Origin: Bacillota bacterium
Lineage (GTDB): Bacteria; Bacillota; Sulfobacillia; JAJZYS01; JAILZS01
Length of the DNA: 45,732 nucleotides
Assembly (NCBI GenBank): GCA_023512375.1
Contig: JAILZS010000020.1
Span: forward strand, 1 to 45,732
Reading direction: 5' to 3'
A model generated the notes under the pieces. It did no database searches. It was not told the origin of the DNA and worked only from the letters and a program-made list of their open reading frames with translations. A program made the position numbers and the translations under genes. Of this stretch, positions 21,558 through 29,850 are shown in pieces. Numbering within the stretch: the first letter of the stretch is position 1; the number at the start of each line of letters is the position of its first letter.

Positions 21558-23912
21558 TCACGGCCTCAGGGTGAGCCGCACGGACGTCCCCTCCACCTCC
21601 GGCTTCTCTACGTTGACCCGGCTCAGGTGGTCGCCGAGCGTCCGCTCCGCGACCCGGAACTGGCGCACGATCTCCTCGACCCCCTGTCCGCGCGCCCCGG
21701 CGAGCTCCCTCGGCATGAGCCCGAGCGCCGCCGCGTCGACCACGCCCCTCGCGCCCTCCGGCACGGCCATGAGCGCCCTCGCGCGCCGCTCCGGGTCGAG
21801 CCGCCAGTAGGCGTCGAACGGGTCGTCGGGCCGCCGGGCCGCGAGCCCCCGCGCCACCAGGTCCAGCCGGATCGCCTCCCGGCGGGCGAGCGTCATGACC
21901 TCCGCCGGCATGACGCGCGTCCCCTCGGCCGCGAGCCCCCGCTCGTTGAGGAGGGCGTAGCCGTACCACACGGCGTCCGCCGCGGTCGGGGCGGTGAAGC
22001 GCACGAGCGAGCGGTCCTTGCGCACGAGCGGCACCGCCGCCTGCCGCACCTCCCCCTTCCCGTCCACGCCGAGGCGGTACGTCCAGGCGACCGCGAGGCC
22101 GGGCGCCGTCTCCCCCGCCGGGGAGACGTGCCAGAAGGCGTCCTTGGCCCCGACGGGAAGGGGAGCCATGCCCAGGGACGCGAGGGTCCTGGCCACGGAG
22201 AGCGGGAGGTCCGCCGCCTGCACGTCCGCCTCCGGCCAGCGGGCGCGGGCCTCCAGCACCCGGTCGGCGAACGTGCCCCCGGAGAGGACGGCGGGCCTGC
22301 CCTCCCGCCCCGCCGTGAGGGGAGCGAGCCTCCCGTCGGCCTCGGTGGCGGGCACGGGCTCGACCCGCACCCCCCAGGTGTCCTCGCAGAACACCACCGA
22401 CGCCCCCGGCCCGAGGGGGGCGACGCGGTAGCGCCAGCGCGACGCGACGGGCCTCGGCTCCTCGGGGGCCTGGGGCCCCTCCTGCGCGATTTCGCCGGAC
22501 GGCGCAAGCGCCTTGCGGACCGCCTCGGGGTCGCGGACGGCGTCCTTCCAGCGGCTCAGGGCCTCCTCGCTGTGGGCCACCGTCACCGGCAGGCCCTCGA
22601 ACGCCGCCTTGACCTCCTCCAAGGAGCCGTACAGGCGCCTATGCACCGAGACCGGGAGGACGGGGTCGCCGACGTCATCGTCCTTGCCCAGCCACGCGAT
22701 GAACTTCCCGCTGGGAAGCCTCGTCGCCATGGCGAGGGCGCGGTCGTCGGCCGCGCCGACGCGGTTGTCGGTCGCGAGCCCCCCGTGGCCCTCCAGGGCG
22801 GCCTCGGCGTGGACCTCCCCGACGTGGCCCGTGGAGTAGATCCCCACCTCTCGCGTGCGGAAGGCCGCCGAGCGCTCGGCGAGCGAGTCCACACGGGCGC
22901 GCAAGGTCCGGGCCTTCCCGGCGAGGTCACCTCCGGCGCACGCCTCCTCCAGTTCCTGCGCGCTCGCCACCATGGCGTCGACCGCACGCATGAGATCCCA
23001 CGGCGCGCGCCGGACAGGGGTCGGCGCCGGCGCGTCCGCGGCCCGCACCCGGCGCGCCGCCTCGTACTCGGCGTACTCGGCCAGCACCGGCGCCGTGCCC
23101 GAGGCGGCAGGACGCGCCGGAGCCTGGTGGTCGGACGCGGCGGCGATGTCGTCCTGGAGGACGCCCACGCAGCGCTCGATCGCCCCGCGCAGGTCGTCCG
23201 CCAAGCGCTTGTGCCCGGGGTCCAGGCGGGCGATCTCCCTAGCATCCAGCCAGGCCAGCCGCGCCCGCGCCAGGAACGCGTTGTACCCGGCGCGGTCGAG
23301 GGCGGCGGGGTCGAAGAAGACGTCGTCCGGACGCGAGGCCCGGACGCCGCGCTCGCCGAGCCACGCGGCCCTTCTGGCCTCGGCCTCCTCGTCGATGATG
23401 GCGCCGACCCCGCCGGAGGGCGTGACCGCGCCGTTGCGGAAGATCACGACGGGCGGCTCGCCGGGACCGGGACTCGCCGTGTTCTTCCACCGCTCGTACG
23501 CCTCGAGATCCTTGGGCCTCTTCGCGTCGCACACGAACACCCGCTGCCGCTCGACCTCGATCACCGCGTCGTCGCCCTTGCCCCAGACCTTGCGCCAGAC
23601 GTTCTGGGCGAACGCCTCGGCCTTCTCCCGGTCGGGGAAGGCGACCAGGACGTTCTTCCCCTCCAGGCCCCACGCCCGGACGTCGGCGGGGTCCCAGGTG
23701 ACGAGGCTGCCCGGCACCCGGACGTACCACTCCGACGGCCAGTCCGGGTGGCGCCGGCGCGACTCGTTGAGCTGCTCGCGCACGATCGGCCGGTTGCGGG
23801 CGGTGTACGGCTCGACGAGATCGCCCTCGCGGGTGCCGGGCTCGTGCGTGTACCAGTCCCCCCTGGCCCGCCGCTTGAACCGCTCGATGGCCTCCAGGTC
23901 GACCTCCTCCAT
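21558..23912 (-). CDS. Large conserved-looking hypothetical protein (784 aa)
   Basis: A soluble, highly charged 784-aa protein with no membrane segment or nucleotide-binding loop. The N-terminal ~110 residues contain aromatic-rich EWYVRVPGSL and NVLVAFPDREKAEAF. The middle is Ala/Asp/Arg-rich. The C-terminus has a helical motif, EEIVRQFRVAERTLGDHLSR. The ATG at 23912 follows GGGAGGTGTCGCC. It lies between the coupling-protein module and the AAA ATPase and is followed by a strong terminator. None of the histidine triads of a relaxase is visible, so I cannot assign DNA processing to it. The size and position suggest an element-specific function. Confidence 0.7.
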   Translation of the reverse strand: MEEVDLEAIERFKRRARGDWYTHEPGTREGDLVEPYTARNRPIVREQLNESRRRHPDWPSEWYVRVPGSLVTWDPADVRAWGLEGKNVLVAFPDREKAEAFAQNVWRKVWGKGDDAVIEVERQRVFVCDAKRPKDLEAYERWKNTASPGPGEPPVVIFRNGAVTPSGGVGAIIDEEAEARRAAWLGERGVRASRPDDVFFDPAALDRAGYNAFLARARLAWLDAREIARLDPGHKRLADDLRGAIERCVGVLQDDIAAASDHQAPARPAASGTAPVLAEYAEYEAARRVRAADAPAPTPVRRAPWDLMRAVDAMVASAQELEEACAGGDLAGKARTLRARVDSLAERSAAFRTREVGIYSTGHVGEVHAEAALEGHGGLATDNRVGAADDRALAMATRLPSGKFIAWLGKDDDVGDPVLPVSVHRRLYGSLEEVKAAFEGLPVTVAHSEEALSRWKDAVRDPEAVRKALAPSGEIAQEGPQAPEEPRPVASRWRYRVAPLGPGASVVFCEDTWGVRVEPVPATEADGRLAPLTAGREGRPAVLSGGTFADRVLEARARWPEADVQAADLPLSVARTLASLGMAPLPVGAKDAFWHVSPAGETAPGLAVAWTYRLGVDGKGEVRQAAVPLVRKDRSLVRFTAPTAADAVWYGYALLNERGLAAEGTRVMPAEVMTLARREAIRLDLVARGLAARRPDDPFDAYWRLDPERRARALMAVPEGARGVVDAAALGLMPRELAGARGQGVEEIVRQFRVAERTLGDHLSRVNVEKPEVEGTSVRLTLRP

Positions 23913-23938
23913 GGCGACACCTCCCGATGAACGCGAAA

Positions 23939-23965
23939 GGCGGGCGGGGCATGTCCCCGCCCGCC
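23939..23965 (-). terminator. Hairpin before the 784-aa gene
   Basis: A perfect 11-bp stem (GGCGGGCGGGG with CCCCGCCCGCC, loop CATGT) lies 33 bp after the 55-aa gene and is followed by TTTCG on the minus strand. Confidence 0.65.
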
Positions 23966-23998
23966 GCGACCCTAACAATCGCACTGGGCTCCGCGATT

Positions 23999-24166
23999 TC
24001 AGCCGCCCTTCTGCGGTTTTTGGCTGCCATCCAACGACCGAACACTCCCCCGCCATTCCAAAGGATCCACAACAAGCGGACCCTTGCTGTCGCGCTCAAC
24101 AACAGCCATGAGCAGCTTTTGAGTCGTCGATCGCCCGTGCCTCGTTATCTCGACCCGCATCGCCAC
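23999..24166 (-). CDS. 55-aa hypothetical protein
   Basis: GTG 24166 has GGGAGGAGG 7 bases upstream and gives a 55-aa basic soluble protein (VAMRVEITRHGRSTTQKLL, then VVERDSKGPLVVDPLEWRG). It starts 37 bp after the VirD4 stop. No known family. The good ribosome site and position make it a likely real gene; a small DNA-binding or accessory transfer protein is conceivable. Confidence 0.5.
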   Translation of the reverse strand: MAMRVEITRHGRSTTQKLLMAVVERDSKGPLVVDPLEWRGSVRSLDGSQKPQKGG

Positions 24167-24203
24167 GCCGTCGCCTCCTCCCTCTACGTCCACGGACATC
24201 GGC

Positions 24204-25982
24204 CTAGATTCCGTCAACCGCGATGCCGTCCTCAGGGCCGTAGCCCGCCGGGGCCTGTGGCGGATCCCAGGTGGCCGGAGGGGCGACGCGCCGCGCCCGC
24301 GCCGGGGGCGGCGCGTACCCCGACCACGGCCACTCCTCGAACGGCCGGAGAGGAAGCCTCGCCGGAAGGAGGCCCGCCTGGAGGACGAGAGACTCGCCGA
24401 AGGGCCAGCGCGCCACCTCGTCGGGCGTGAGGAGCGGTCGCGCCGTGTACGCGTAGGTCTCGTTGCGGCTCTGCTGGGCGCTCTGCCAGTTCACGCCCCG
24501 CGTCGTCGTGGCGACGGTGGACTGCCCGGTCTTCTCGCTCACGATCCGCGCCGTCTCCACGTCGTTCGAAGACAGGTACACCCACGTGTTGCACGAGTTG
24601 CGCATGGTCCTCGCCACGTCCGGGCCGTAGACGCTGTCGAGCTGGCTGAACGCCTGCAGGACGAGGTGGATGCGCACGCCCCTGCCCCTGGCCACCGCGA
24701 GCGCCTTGTCGAAGTCCGGGATCCTGGGGAGTGACCCGAACTCGTCCAGGACGAGGTGGACCGGGGAGGGGAGGCGGCCGCCCGGCCCGCGCGACGCCTC
24801 CGCCGCGAGCGCCTGGAGCACCTGGGCCACGAACAGCGCCGCCACGGGGTAGTACGCCGAGGAGTCGTCGGGCACCACGACGAACACCGCCCGCTTGCTG
24901 CCGGCGAGCGAGGCGGGGTCGAGCTCGTCCCCGGAGGTGAGCCAGGCGACGCCCGGATCGGCGAAGATGCCCATGGCCACGGCCGCCACCGTGAGCTGCG
25001 ACTTGCGCGTCTCGCCGCCGGAGAGCCGCACCGCGCCGTAAGCGAGCCTCGCCGGGTGGCCCTGGGGAAGGGCCGCGAAGAAGGCGTCGAGGTCTGCCGT
25101 CTCGGTCAGGAGCCGGTGGACGGAGGCGAGGTTCCTCGCCTCCGGCGGCGCCTGGTCCGCCACCGCCAGGGCGAGCGCCGTCACCAAGGCCACCGTGCTC
25201 TCCCGCCAGAAGGCGTCGTTGCCGCCCGTCGGCGCCCCCTGGGAGGTGACGATCTGCGCCAGCTGGCGCGCGTGGCGCGTCGCCGCCGCAGTGTCCCCGG
25301 CCATGAGCGCGCGGGCGACCGGCAGGAGCGGGTTCCACCGCACGGAGTGGGCGGGTTCGCGCAGGTCGAAGCGCACGACGTCGTAGCCGTGCAGGAGGAA
25401 CGTCCCGGCGCAGGCGGAGTACAGCTCGCCCTTCGGGTCGTTGACCAGGACGCCCTCGCCGCCGGCGGCGATGACGGCGAGGGTGGGCTCGATGAGGCGG
25501 GTGGACTTGCCTGCGCCGGGGGCGCCGATGACGAGCGTGTGCCCGTCGCGCGACACCACCCAGGCCCTCCGGACGCGCCTTCCCCCGTGCTCGGCGCCCA
25601 CCACGAGGCCGACCGGGTTTCTCGGGGCGCCGCTCGTCCACAGGCCGAGCCCCTCGCAGAGCTCCCGCCCCGTCCTCCACCTGGCGGAGCCGTAGGCTGC
25701 GGCGCCGGAGGCCGGAGCGGCGGAGCCGGAGCGGGCGAGCCACACGAGGTATCCCACTCCGGCCACGACGGCGCCGGCCAGCACGAGGTACACCTGCCGG
25801 AGGGGAGCGTCGGTCGCCACCAGCGCCCACCCCGTCCACGGCGGCACGAGCCCGTACGTGCCGTGCGTCCCTCCGGTGAGGAGGAAGCTCAGGCCCGCCG
25901 CCAACGTGGGCAGCGCGAGGACGTCGAACGCGAGGGCCGCCCCCAGGGCGGCCCACTCTCCCCTGCTAGGCGAACGGATCAT
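24204..25982 (-). CDS. virD4: VirD4/TraG-type T4SS coupling ATPase
   Basis: The 592-aa protein has two N-terminal helices (about residues 12-38 and 62-83) and GSARWRTGREL before the ATPase. Walker A is VIGAPGAGKST (152-161), followed by LVNDPKGELY. Walker B is HLVLDEFGSLP (409-419), then FSQLDSVYG and RNSCNTWVYLSSNDVETARI, all typical of TraG/VirD4 coupling proteins. It would receive the relaxosome and feed DNA to the channel. The ATG at 25982 follows GGGGGGAGCCGAACG and overlaps the upstream gene by 17 bp. Confidence 0.93.
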   Translation of the reverse strand: MIRSPSRGEWAALGAALAFDVLALPTLAAGLSFLLTGGTHGTYGLVPPWTGWALVATDAPLRQVYLVLAGAVVAGVGYLVWLARSGSAAPASGAAAYGSARWRTGRELCEGLGLWTSGAPRNPVGLVVGAEHGGRRVRRAWVVSRDGHTLVIGAPGAGKSTRLIEPTLAVIAAGGEGVLVNDPKGELYSACAGTFLLHGYDVVRFDLREPAHSVRWNPLLPVARALMAGDTAAATRHARQLAQIVTSQGAPTGGNDAFWRESTVALVTALALAVADQAPPEARNLASVHRLLTETADLDAFFAALPQGHPARLAYGAVRLSGGETRKSQLTVAAVAMGIFADPGVAWLTSGDELDPASLAGSKRAVFVVVPDDSSAYYPVAALFVAQVLQALAAEASRGPGGRLPSPVHLVLDEFGSLPRIPDFDKALAVARGRGVRIHLVLQAFSQLDSVYGPDVARTMRNSCNTWVYLSSNDVETARIVSEKTGQSTVATTTRGVNWQSAQQSRNETYAYTARPLLTPDEVARWPFGESLVLQAGLLPARLPLRPFEEWPWSGYAPPPARARRVAPPATWDPPQAPAGYGPEDGIAVDGI

Positions 25983-26595
25983 CGTTCGGCTCCCCCCATG
26001 GAAAGGCTTCCATCGCCGGCATGGGCGGTACGGCGCCCGGCCCGTGGCCGAGGAGCACGCCCCGCGCGAGGAGGTCGTCGGCCTCCACGTCATCGGCCAC
26101 GTCCCACGCCACGGGGCGCCAGCCGCCGCAGTCGATGTACTCGAGCGCCTCGTCCAGCCTGTCGCGGCGGACCTCCCGGTCGATCCGCACGAACTCGATC
26201 CTCTTGCGCTCCTCTTCGGAGAGCCTCCCGAGCGAACGGTCGTACGGAACGCACCACGGCACGTCGTACATGGGCACGATCACGTCGCGCACCTCGTCCG
26301 CGAGCGTGTGCGGATCCGGGAGGAAGAGTCCGACGTCTCCGGTCTCGGACAGGCGGATGTCGTAGGCTGGCGGGAGGTCCGGCTCGACCGGGACGAGGAT
26401 CGGCAGCGTGATCCTGCGCTCGAACAGCCGGTAGGACAGGATGAGGTTGACGATGGCCCGGGCGCGCTGGTCCCGGGGTGTCGCTGCGTACCACTCCGGT
26501 CCCGGCATGAGGACCCCGAAGACGGTCTCCAGGCTGTCCAGGCGCGCCACGGGATGCCACATCACGTCGCGCGCAAGACGGTCGTCGGCAGACAT
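25966..26595 (-). CDS. Hypothetical acidic protein upstream of virD4
   Basis: The 209-aa soluble protein has WHPVARLDSLETVFG near the start, SYRLFERRITLPILVPVEPD in the middle and an acidic C-terminus (GEPNDDPFA). The ATG at 26595 has AAGGAGG at 9 bases. It overlaps the virD4 start by 17 bp, so the two are probably coupled. I recognise no domain. As first intact gene of the train it might be a regulator, secretion chaperone or adaptor; none of this is shown by the sequence. Confidence 0.6.
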   Translation of the reverse strand: MSADDRLARDVMWHPVARLDSLETVFGVLMPGPEWYAATPRDQRARAIVNLILSYRLFERRITLPILVPVEPDLPPAYDIRLSETGDVGLFLPDPHTLADEVRDVIVPMYDVPWCVPYDRSLGRLSEEERKRIEFVRIDREVRRDRLDEALEYIDCGGWRPVAWDVADDVEADDLLARGVLLGHGPGAVPPMPAMEAFPWGEPNDDPFA

Positions 26596-26622
26596 ACACA
26601 GCCTCCTTGTCTCGCAACCCGC

Positions 26623-27415
26623 TCACATCCGCCGCACGGAGATCAGAAGGCCCACGAGCGCGCTCGCAAGCCTCGCGTTCATGCCGCGCGCGCCCACGAG
26701 CCGGGGCATGTCCTCGGGGGCGCCATAGACCAGGAGGCTCCCGCCCGCCATCTCGACCCGCGCCGCCCTGGCCGGACCCAACGCCGCCAGGGCGAGCAAG
26801 ATTGCCGGCGCACGCCACCTTCGCGCCAAGACCCGGCGTCCGTGTCGCTCGCACGATCCGCACGCTCCCGATCGCCACCTCCCGTACCTGGAAGGCGATC
26901 GCGTCGTACGGCTCGGTGGCGGCTCCGGCGCTCGGCGGAGGGCGGGAGAAGGCGGGGAGACTTACCGCGGCCGCCTCGCGGGCGGCCGCCTTGCGCCCGG
27001 CCTCCCCGAGCGCGCCGGCGAGGGCGTGCCCGAGGCGGCTCGGCGCTCTCCACGTCAGCAAGCTCCGCGGGGCGCCAGCGCGTGCCCGTGCATCGGCGCC
27101 GATCGAGAACGCGGCTTCGCGTGATCATGTGTAGCCGCGTCCGCACCCACGCCCGCGCCGGGTCGTAGCGCGCGCTGTCGCGCCAGGCCCGCCACATGGT
27201 CTACTGGAGAATCTCCTGGGCCTCGCCGCCGTTGCCCACCATGCCGACGATCAGGCCGTAAGGCTCGGACGGGTAGAGGTCGTCGGGGGCCCCGAGCGCT
27301 GTGGGTCCTGCTCGCACCATGGCGGCGACCAGGGCGGCGCCTCCCTCCCCAGGTGCCTGGGAACCAGGGCGTTCGTGCCGGCGATCTTGACCGCCCCCAG
27401 CGCCTGTGCAACCCT
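26623..27415 (-). pseudogene. Degenerate region with sigma-factor-like fragment
   Basis: On the minus strand several short frames look protein-like but do not join. One ends at 27200 (ALGAPDDLYPSEPYGLIVG and MVGNGGEAQEILQ) and is directly followed by an ATG at 27197 opening AWRDSARYDPARAWVRTRL and ITRSRVLDRRR, the pattern of an ECF sigma region 2. After about residue 60 the sense seems to move to other frames (for example EPYDAIAFQVREVAIGSVRI), and a last piece ends at 26623 with MNARLASALVGLLISVRRM. I read this as one or two decayed genes, probably including a former sigma factor at the head of the operon. Confidence 0.4.
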
Positions 27416-27519
27416 GACGGCACGAACCGCCGCGGTCGTGGGTCGCGGTCCGACCGCCCCCGCAGCGAGGGGCAGGTCGGGTCGCTCCTCACAAGGGTTT
27501 TTGTGGCAGAGGGAATGCC

Positions 27520-28692
27520 ATGCCGGTCATCCCGGTCGATCGTGCCGTCGGCCAGCGGTTGTCGCATACGATCCGCTCCAGAGACGGGCGCGTGCTCTTG
27601 CGCGCCGGCGTCGTGCTCACCGCCCACGACGCGCGCCGTCTGCAGGACACGTTCGGCATGCGCTACATCCTCGTCCACAACGAGGTCCTGCCCGATCTGG
27701 ACGTCCAGGACGTCGACCTCGACGAACGCGTGCGCCAGGACGCCATGAACAGCCTCAGGACCACGATCGACGTCGTTCGCCGACGCACGGGCAAGGACGC
27801 GAGCGTCCAGGCGTTTCGGGCGGCGGAAAGCATCGTCGAGGCCGTCCTCAGCGCCGACGGCGTGCCGATGGCGCTCGCCGTGCTGCGTACGAAGGAGGAC
27901 GACCTCCTCCAGCACTGCGTGAACACCGCGGCCTACAGTGCCCTGATCGGCATCGGCGCGGGGCTCGCTCGGCGCGAGTTGGAGCTCGTGACGCTGGGCG
28001 GCCTGCTCCACGACCTGGGCAAGGCGCTTATCCCGGTCGAGATCCTCGCCAAGCCCGGTCGGCTCACGCCAGCCGAGCGGGAGGTCATGAACCGTCACAG
28101 CCAGCTCGGGTTCGAAGCGATCAGCCGCGACCTCCCGACTCTGCCCGCCCAGGTCGCGGCCGTCGCCTACCAGCACCACGAGCGCCTCAACGGCTCGGGC
28201 TACCCCGAGGGCATGCGGGGGGAGCAGATCCACCGCTTCGCGCGCATCGTCGCCGTGGCGGACGTCTACGACGCCTTGTGCGCCATGCGTCCGTACAAAC
28301 CGCCGTGGCCGCCGCACCGGGCGGTGGCGTTCCTCGTCCACCATCCCGAGCTGTTCGAACGCGACAGCGTCTACCAGCTCATGCGCAAGGTGGCGGTGTA
28401 CCCCACCGGCACGATCGTGCGCCTCGCCGACCGTTCCCTCGCAGTGGTCCTCTCCCAGAACGCGGACCACCCGGAGGCGCCGTTCGTTCTGGTCGTCGCC
28501 GACCACGCGAACGTACCCGTGACGCCGCCGCGGGCGGTCGACCTGGCGGTCGCGGGAGCCGACCTCCTGCCGATCCACACCGCGTCGTGGCGCTGGCCGC
28601 GCGAAGTGCGCGCCGCCCTCGACATCGAGGGCGTGCGGGCGGCCGCGCGGGCGGCGCTCTTCGACCGGGGCGCAGGCGCGACCCGGCCGTAG
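27520..28692 (+). CDS. HD-GYP cyclic di-GMP phosphodiesterase
   Basis: The 390-aa protein has a ~110-residue N-terminal region, then an HD-GYP domain: LLHDLGKALIPVEIL (residues 163-177), NRHSQLGFEAI, and YQHHERLNGSGYPEG (217-231), followed by IVAVADVYDALCAMRPYK. The diagnostic HDxGK and HHERxxGxGYP motifs are present, with Asn instead of Asp after the Leu. The C-terminal ~100 residues form a beta-rich extension common in this group. The ATG at 27520 follows GAGGGAATGCC. It is plus-strand and convergent with the broken isomerase gene, so it belongs to a separate unit. Confidence 0.87.
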   Translation: MPVIPVDRAVGQRLSHTIRSRDGRVLLRAGVVLTAHDARRLQDTFGMRYILVHNEVLPDLDVQDVDLDERVRQDAMNSLRTTIDVVRRRTGKDASVQAFRAAESIVEAVLSADGVPMALAVLRTKEDDLLQHCVNTAAYSALIGIGAGLARRELELVTLGGLLHDLGKALIPVEILAKPGRLTPAEREVMNRHSQLGFEAISRDLPTLPAQVAAVAYQHHERLNGSGYPEGMRGEQIHRFARIVAVADVYDALCAMRPYKPPWPPHRAVAFLVHHPELFERDSVYQLMRKVAVYPTGTIVRLADRSLAVVLSQNADHPEAPFVLVVADHANVPVTPPRAVDLAVAGADLLPIHTASWRWPREVRAALDIEGVRAAARAALFDRGAGATRP

Positions 28693-28748
28693 ATGGCGTG
28701 CGTGGGTCCGGGCGCCTCGTGCACGGGCGCCTGCGCGTGGGCGGCCGT

Positions 28749-29305
28749 CTACCGCCCCACGAAGGCGCGCAGGTATTCGCGTGCGCCGAACGCGTCCCTA
28801 AGCGGCTGCTCGGGGTCATCGAGGACGCGGTCCTGCTCGACGACGAGCCAGCCGTCGAAGTTCGCCCGTCGCAGGCTGGCCACGATCCGCCAAAGTCCAC
28901 CGCGCCGGCTCCGGGCGGGACGAAGACGCTCGCGCGCACCGTGGCGTTGAAATCCAGGCCGCGCCGGCGCGAAGCCAAAGGCACGGCGGTGTCGACGTCT
29001 TTGACGTGGCAGAAGGCGAGGCGCGCGCTGTGGCGCTCGACGACGTCGACCGGGTCGACGCCGGCGTACACGAGGTGGCCCGTGTCGACGCAAAGGCGCA
29101 CGTCCAGGCCGTCGACGGGGTTGAGGAAGGCGTCGATCTCGCGGGCGCTCTCCACGTAGGTGCCCACGTGGGGATGGAAGGCAAGGCAGGGCGCGCTCGG
29201 CAAGCTCCGCCGGCGCGTCCCCGGCGGCGGCCTGGGCGGAGAACCACCCGCCGTAGCGCCTCGCCATGTCGCGCGCCCGGACGAGAACCTCCACAGTGGT
29301 CAACC
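28749..29305 (-). pseudogene. Frameshifted sugar-phosphate isomerase/epimerase (IolE-like)
   Basis: Parts of one TIM-barrel protein are spread over two frames. HPHVGTYVESAREIDAFLNP, VRLCVDTGHLVYAGVDP and LAFCHVKDVD lie in one frame; LWRIVASLRRANFDGWLVVE and LRDAFGAREYLRAFVGR, up to the stop at 28749, lie in another. A N-terminal piece (VEVLVRARDMARRYGGWF) begins near 29305 after GGGAGG. These are AP-endonuclease-2-fold motifs as in inosose dehydratase. At least two frameshifts and the loss of the first part of the barrel make it a pseudogene, unless the sequence has errors. Confidence 0.65.
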
Positions 29306-29322
29306 GCCTCGACCTCCCGCCG

Positions 29323-29475
29323 TCACTCGTCGGCCTGGATCGCAGCGATGGCGCCAGGATCGCCGCCACCGCCAGCCGAAGGGCGCACCTCGCCAGGGAC
29401 ACGAGCCGCCTCTGGCAGGGGCCGCGCGGGTAGGACGCGGATGAACGGGCACTCCTCGGCATCGACGACCACCAT
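29323..29475 (-). CDS. 50-aa ORF with strong ribosome site
   Basis: ATG 29475 is preceded by CAGGAGGTGGAGGGG and opens a 50-aa frame (MVVVDAEECPFIRVLPARPL, ending IAAIQADE). It lies after the hairpin that follows the abrB-like gene and before the broken isomerase. No family is recognised; the perfect ribosome site is the main support. Confidence 0.4.
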   Translation of the reverse strand: MVVVDAEECPFIRVLPARPLPEAARVPGEVRPSAGGGGDPGAIAAIQADE

Positions 29476-29510
29476 CCCCTCCACCTCCTGCCTCAAGGCG
29501 ACGAAAGGCG

Positions 29511-29541
29511 GCGGCCCGGGGCCTGTGAGGCCCCGGGCCGC
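29511..29541 (-). terminator. Terminator after the abrB-like gene
   Basis: A perfect 13-bp stem (GCGGCCCGGGGCC with GGCCCCGGGCCGC, loop TGTGA) lies 24 bp after the stop and is followed by CTTTCG on the minus strand. Confidence 0.75.
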
Positions 29542-29565
29542 GCTGGTGCGTGGATGGAAGAGGGA

Positions 29566-29820
29566 CTATGCGGGATCGGGCCCCGCCCTCAGGGCGCGGA
29601 CACACGCAAGGCACACCGTCTTGTGCCGGAAGATCGTCGTGAACACCTTGCCGCCGCAGAAGACGCAGCCGGACTCATAACGCCTGAGCACGATCATGTG
29701 GCCTTCGGTCGAGACCACGAGCGGCGTCCCTCCCTCCCATCCCAGGATGTCGCGCGTCTCCTTGGGGAGCACGACGCGGCCCAGTTGGTCCAGGTGCCGC
29801 ACGATGCCGATGCCGTCCAT
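29566..29820 (-). CDS. SpoVT/AbrB-family transcriptional regulator with C-terminal zinc motif
   Basis: The 84-aa protein has an N-terminal AbrB swapped-hairpin domain (GIVRHLDQLGRVVLPKETRD, then LGWEGGTPLVV). After it comes CVFCGG and, 20 residues later, CLAC, a CxxC...CxxC pair likely to bind zinc. AbrB/SpoVT regulators are dimeric or tetrameric DNA-binding transition-state regulators typical of Bacillota. The ATG at 29820 follows GGGAGGAGCGCCATC. It is in the same operon as the recombinase, so control of integration or transfer genes is a fair inference. Confidence 0.88.
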   Translation of the reverse strand: MDGIGIVRHLDQLGRVVLPKETRDILGWEGGTPLVVSTEGHMIVLRRYESGCVFCGGKVFTTIFRHKTVCLACVRALRAGPDPA

Positions 29821-29850
29821 GATGGCGCTCCTCCCATGGGCGCGGTCCGC

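Noticed and set aside
21558-23912. Relaxase assignment for the 784-aa protein
   Set aside because: I see no HUH or three-histidine motif, and no catalytic Tyr in a suitable context.
26623-26829. A 68-aa TTG-start secreted protein
   Set aside because: No ribosome site; it reads as the tail of a decayed gene, so I included it in the pseudogene region instead.
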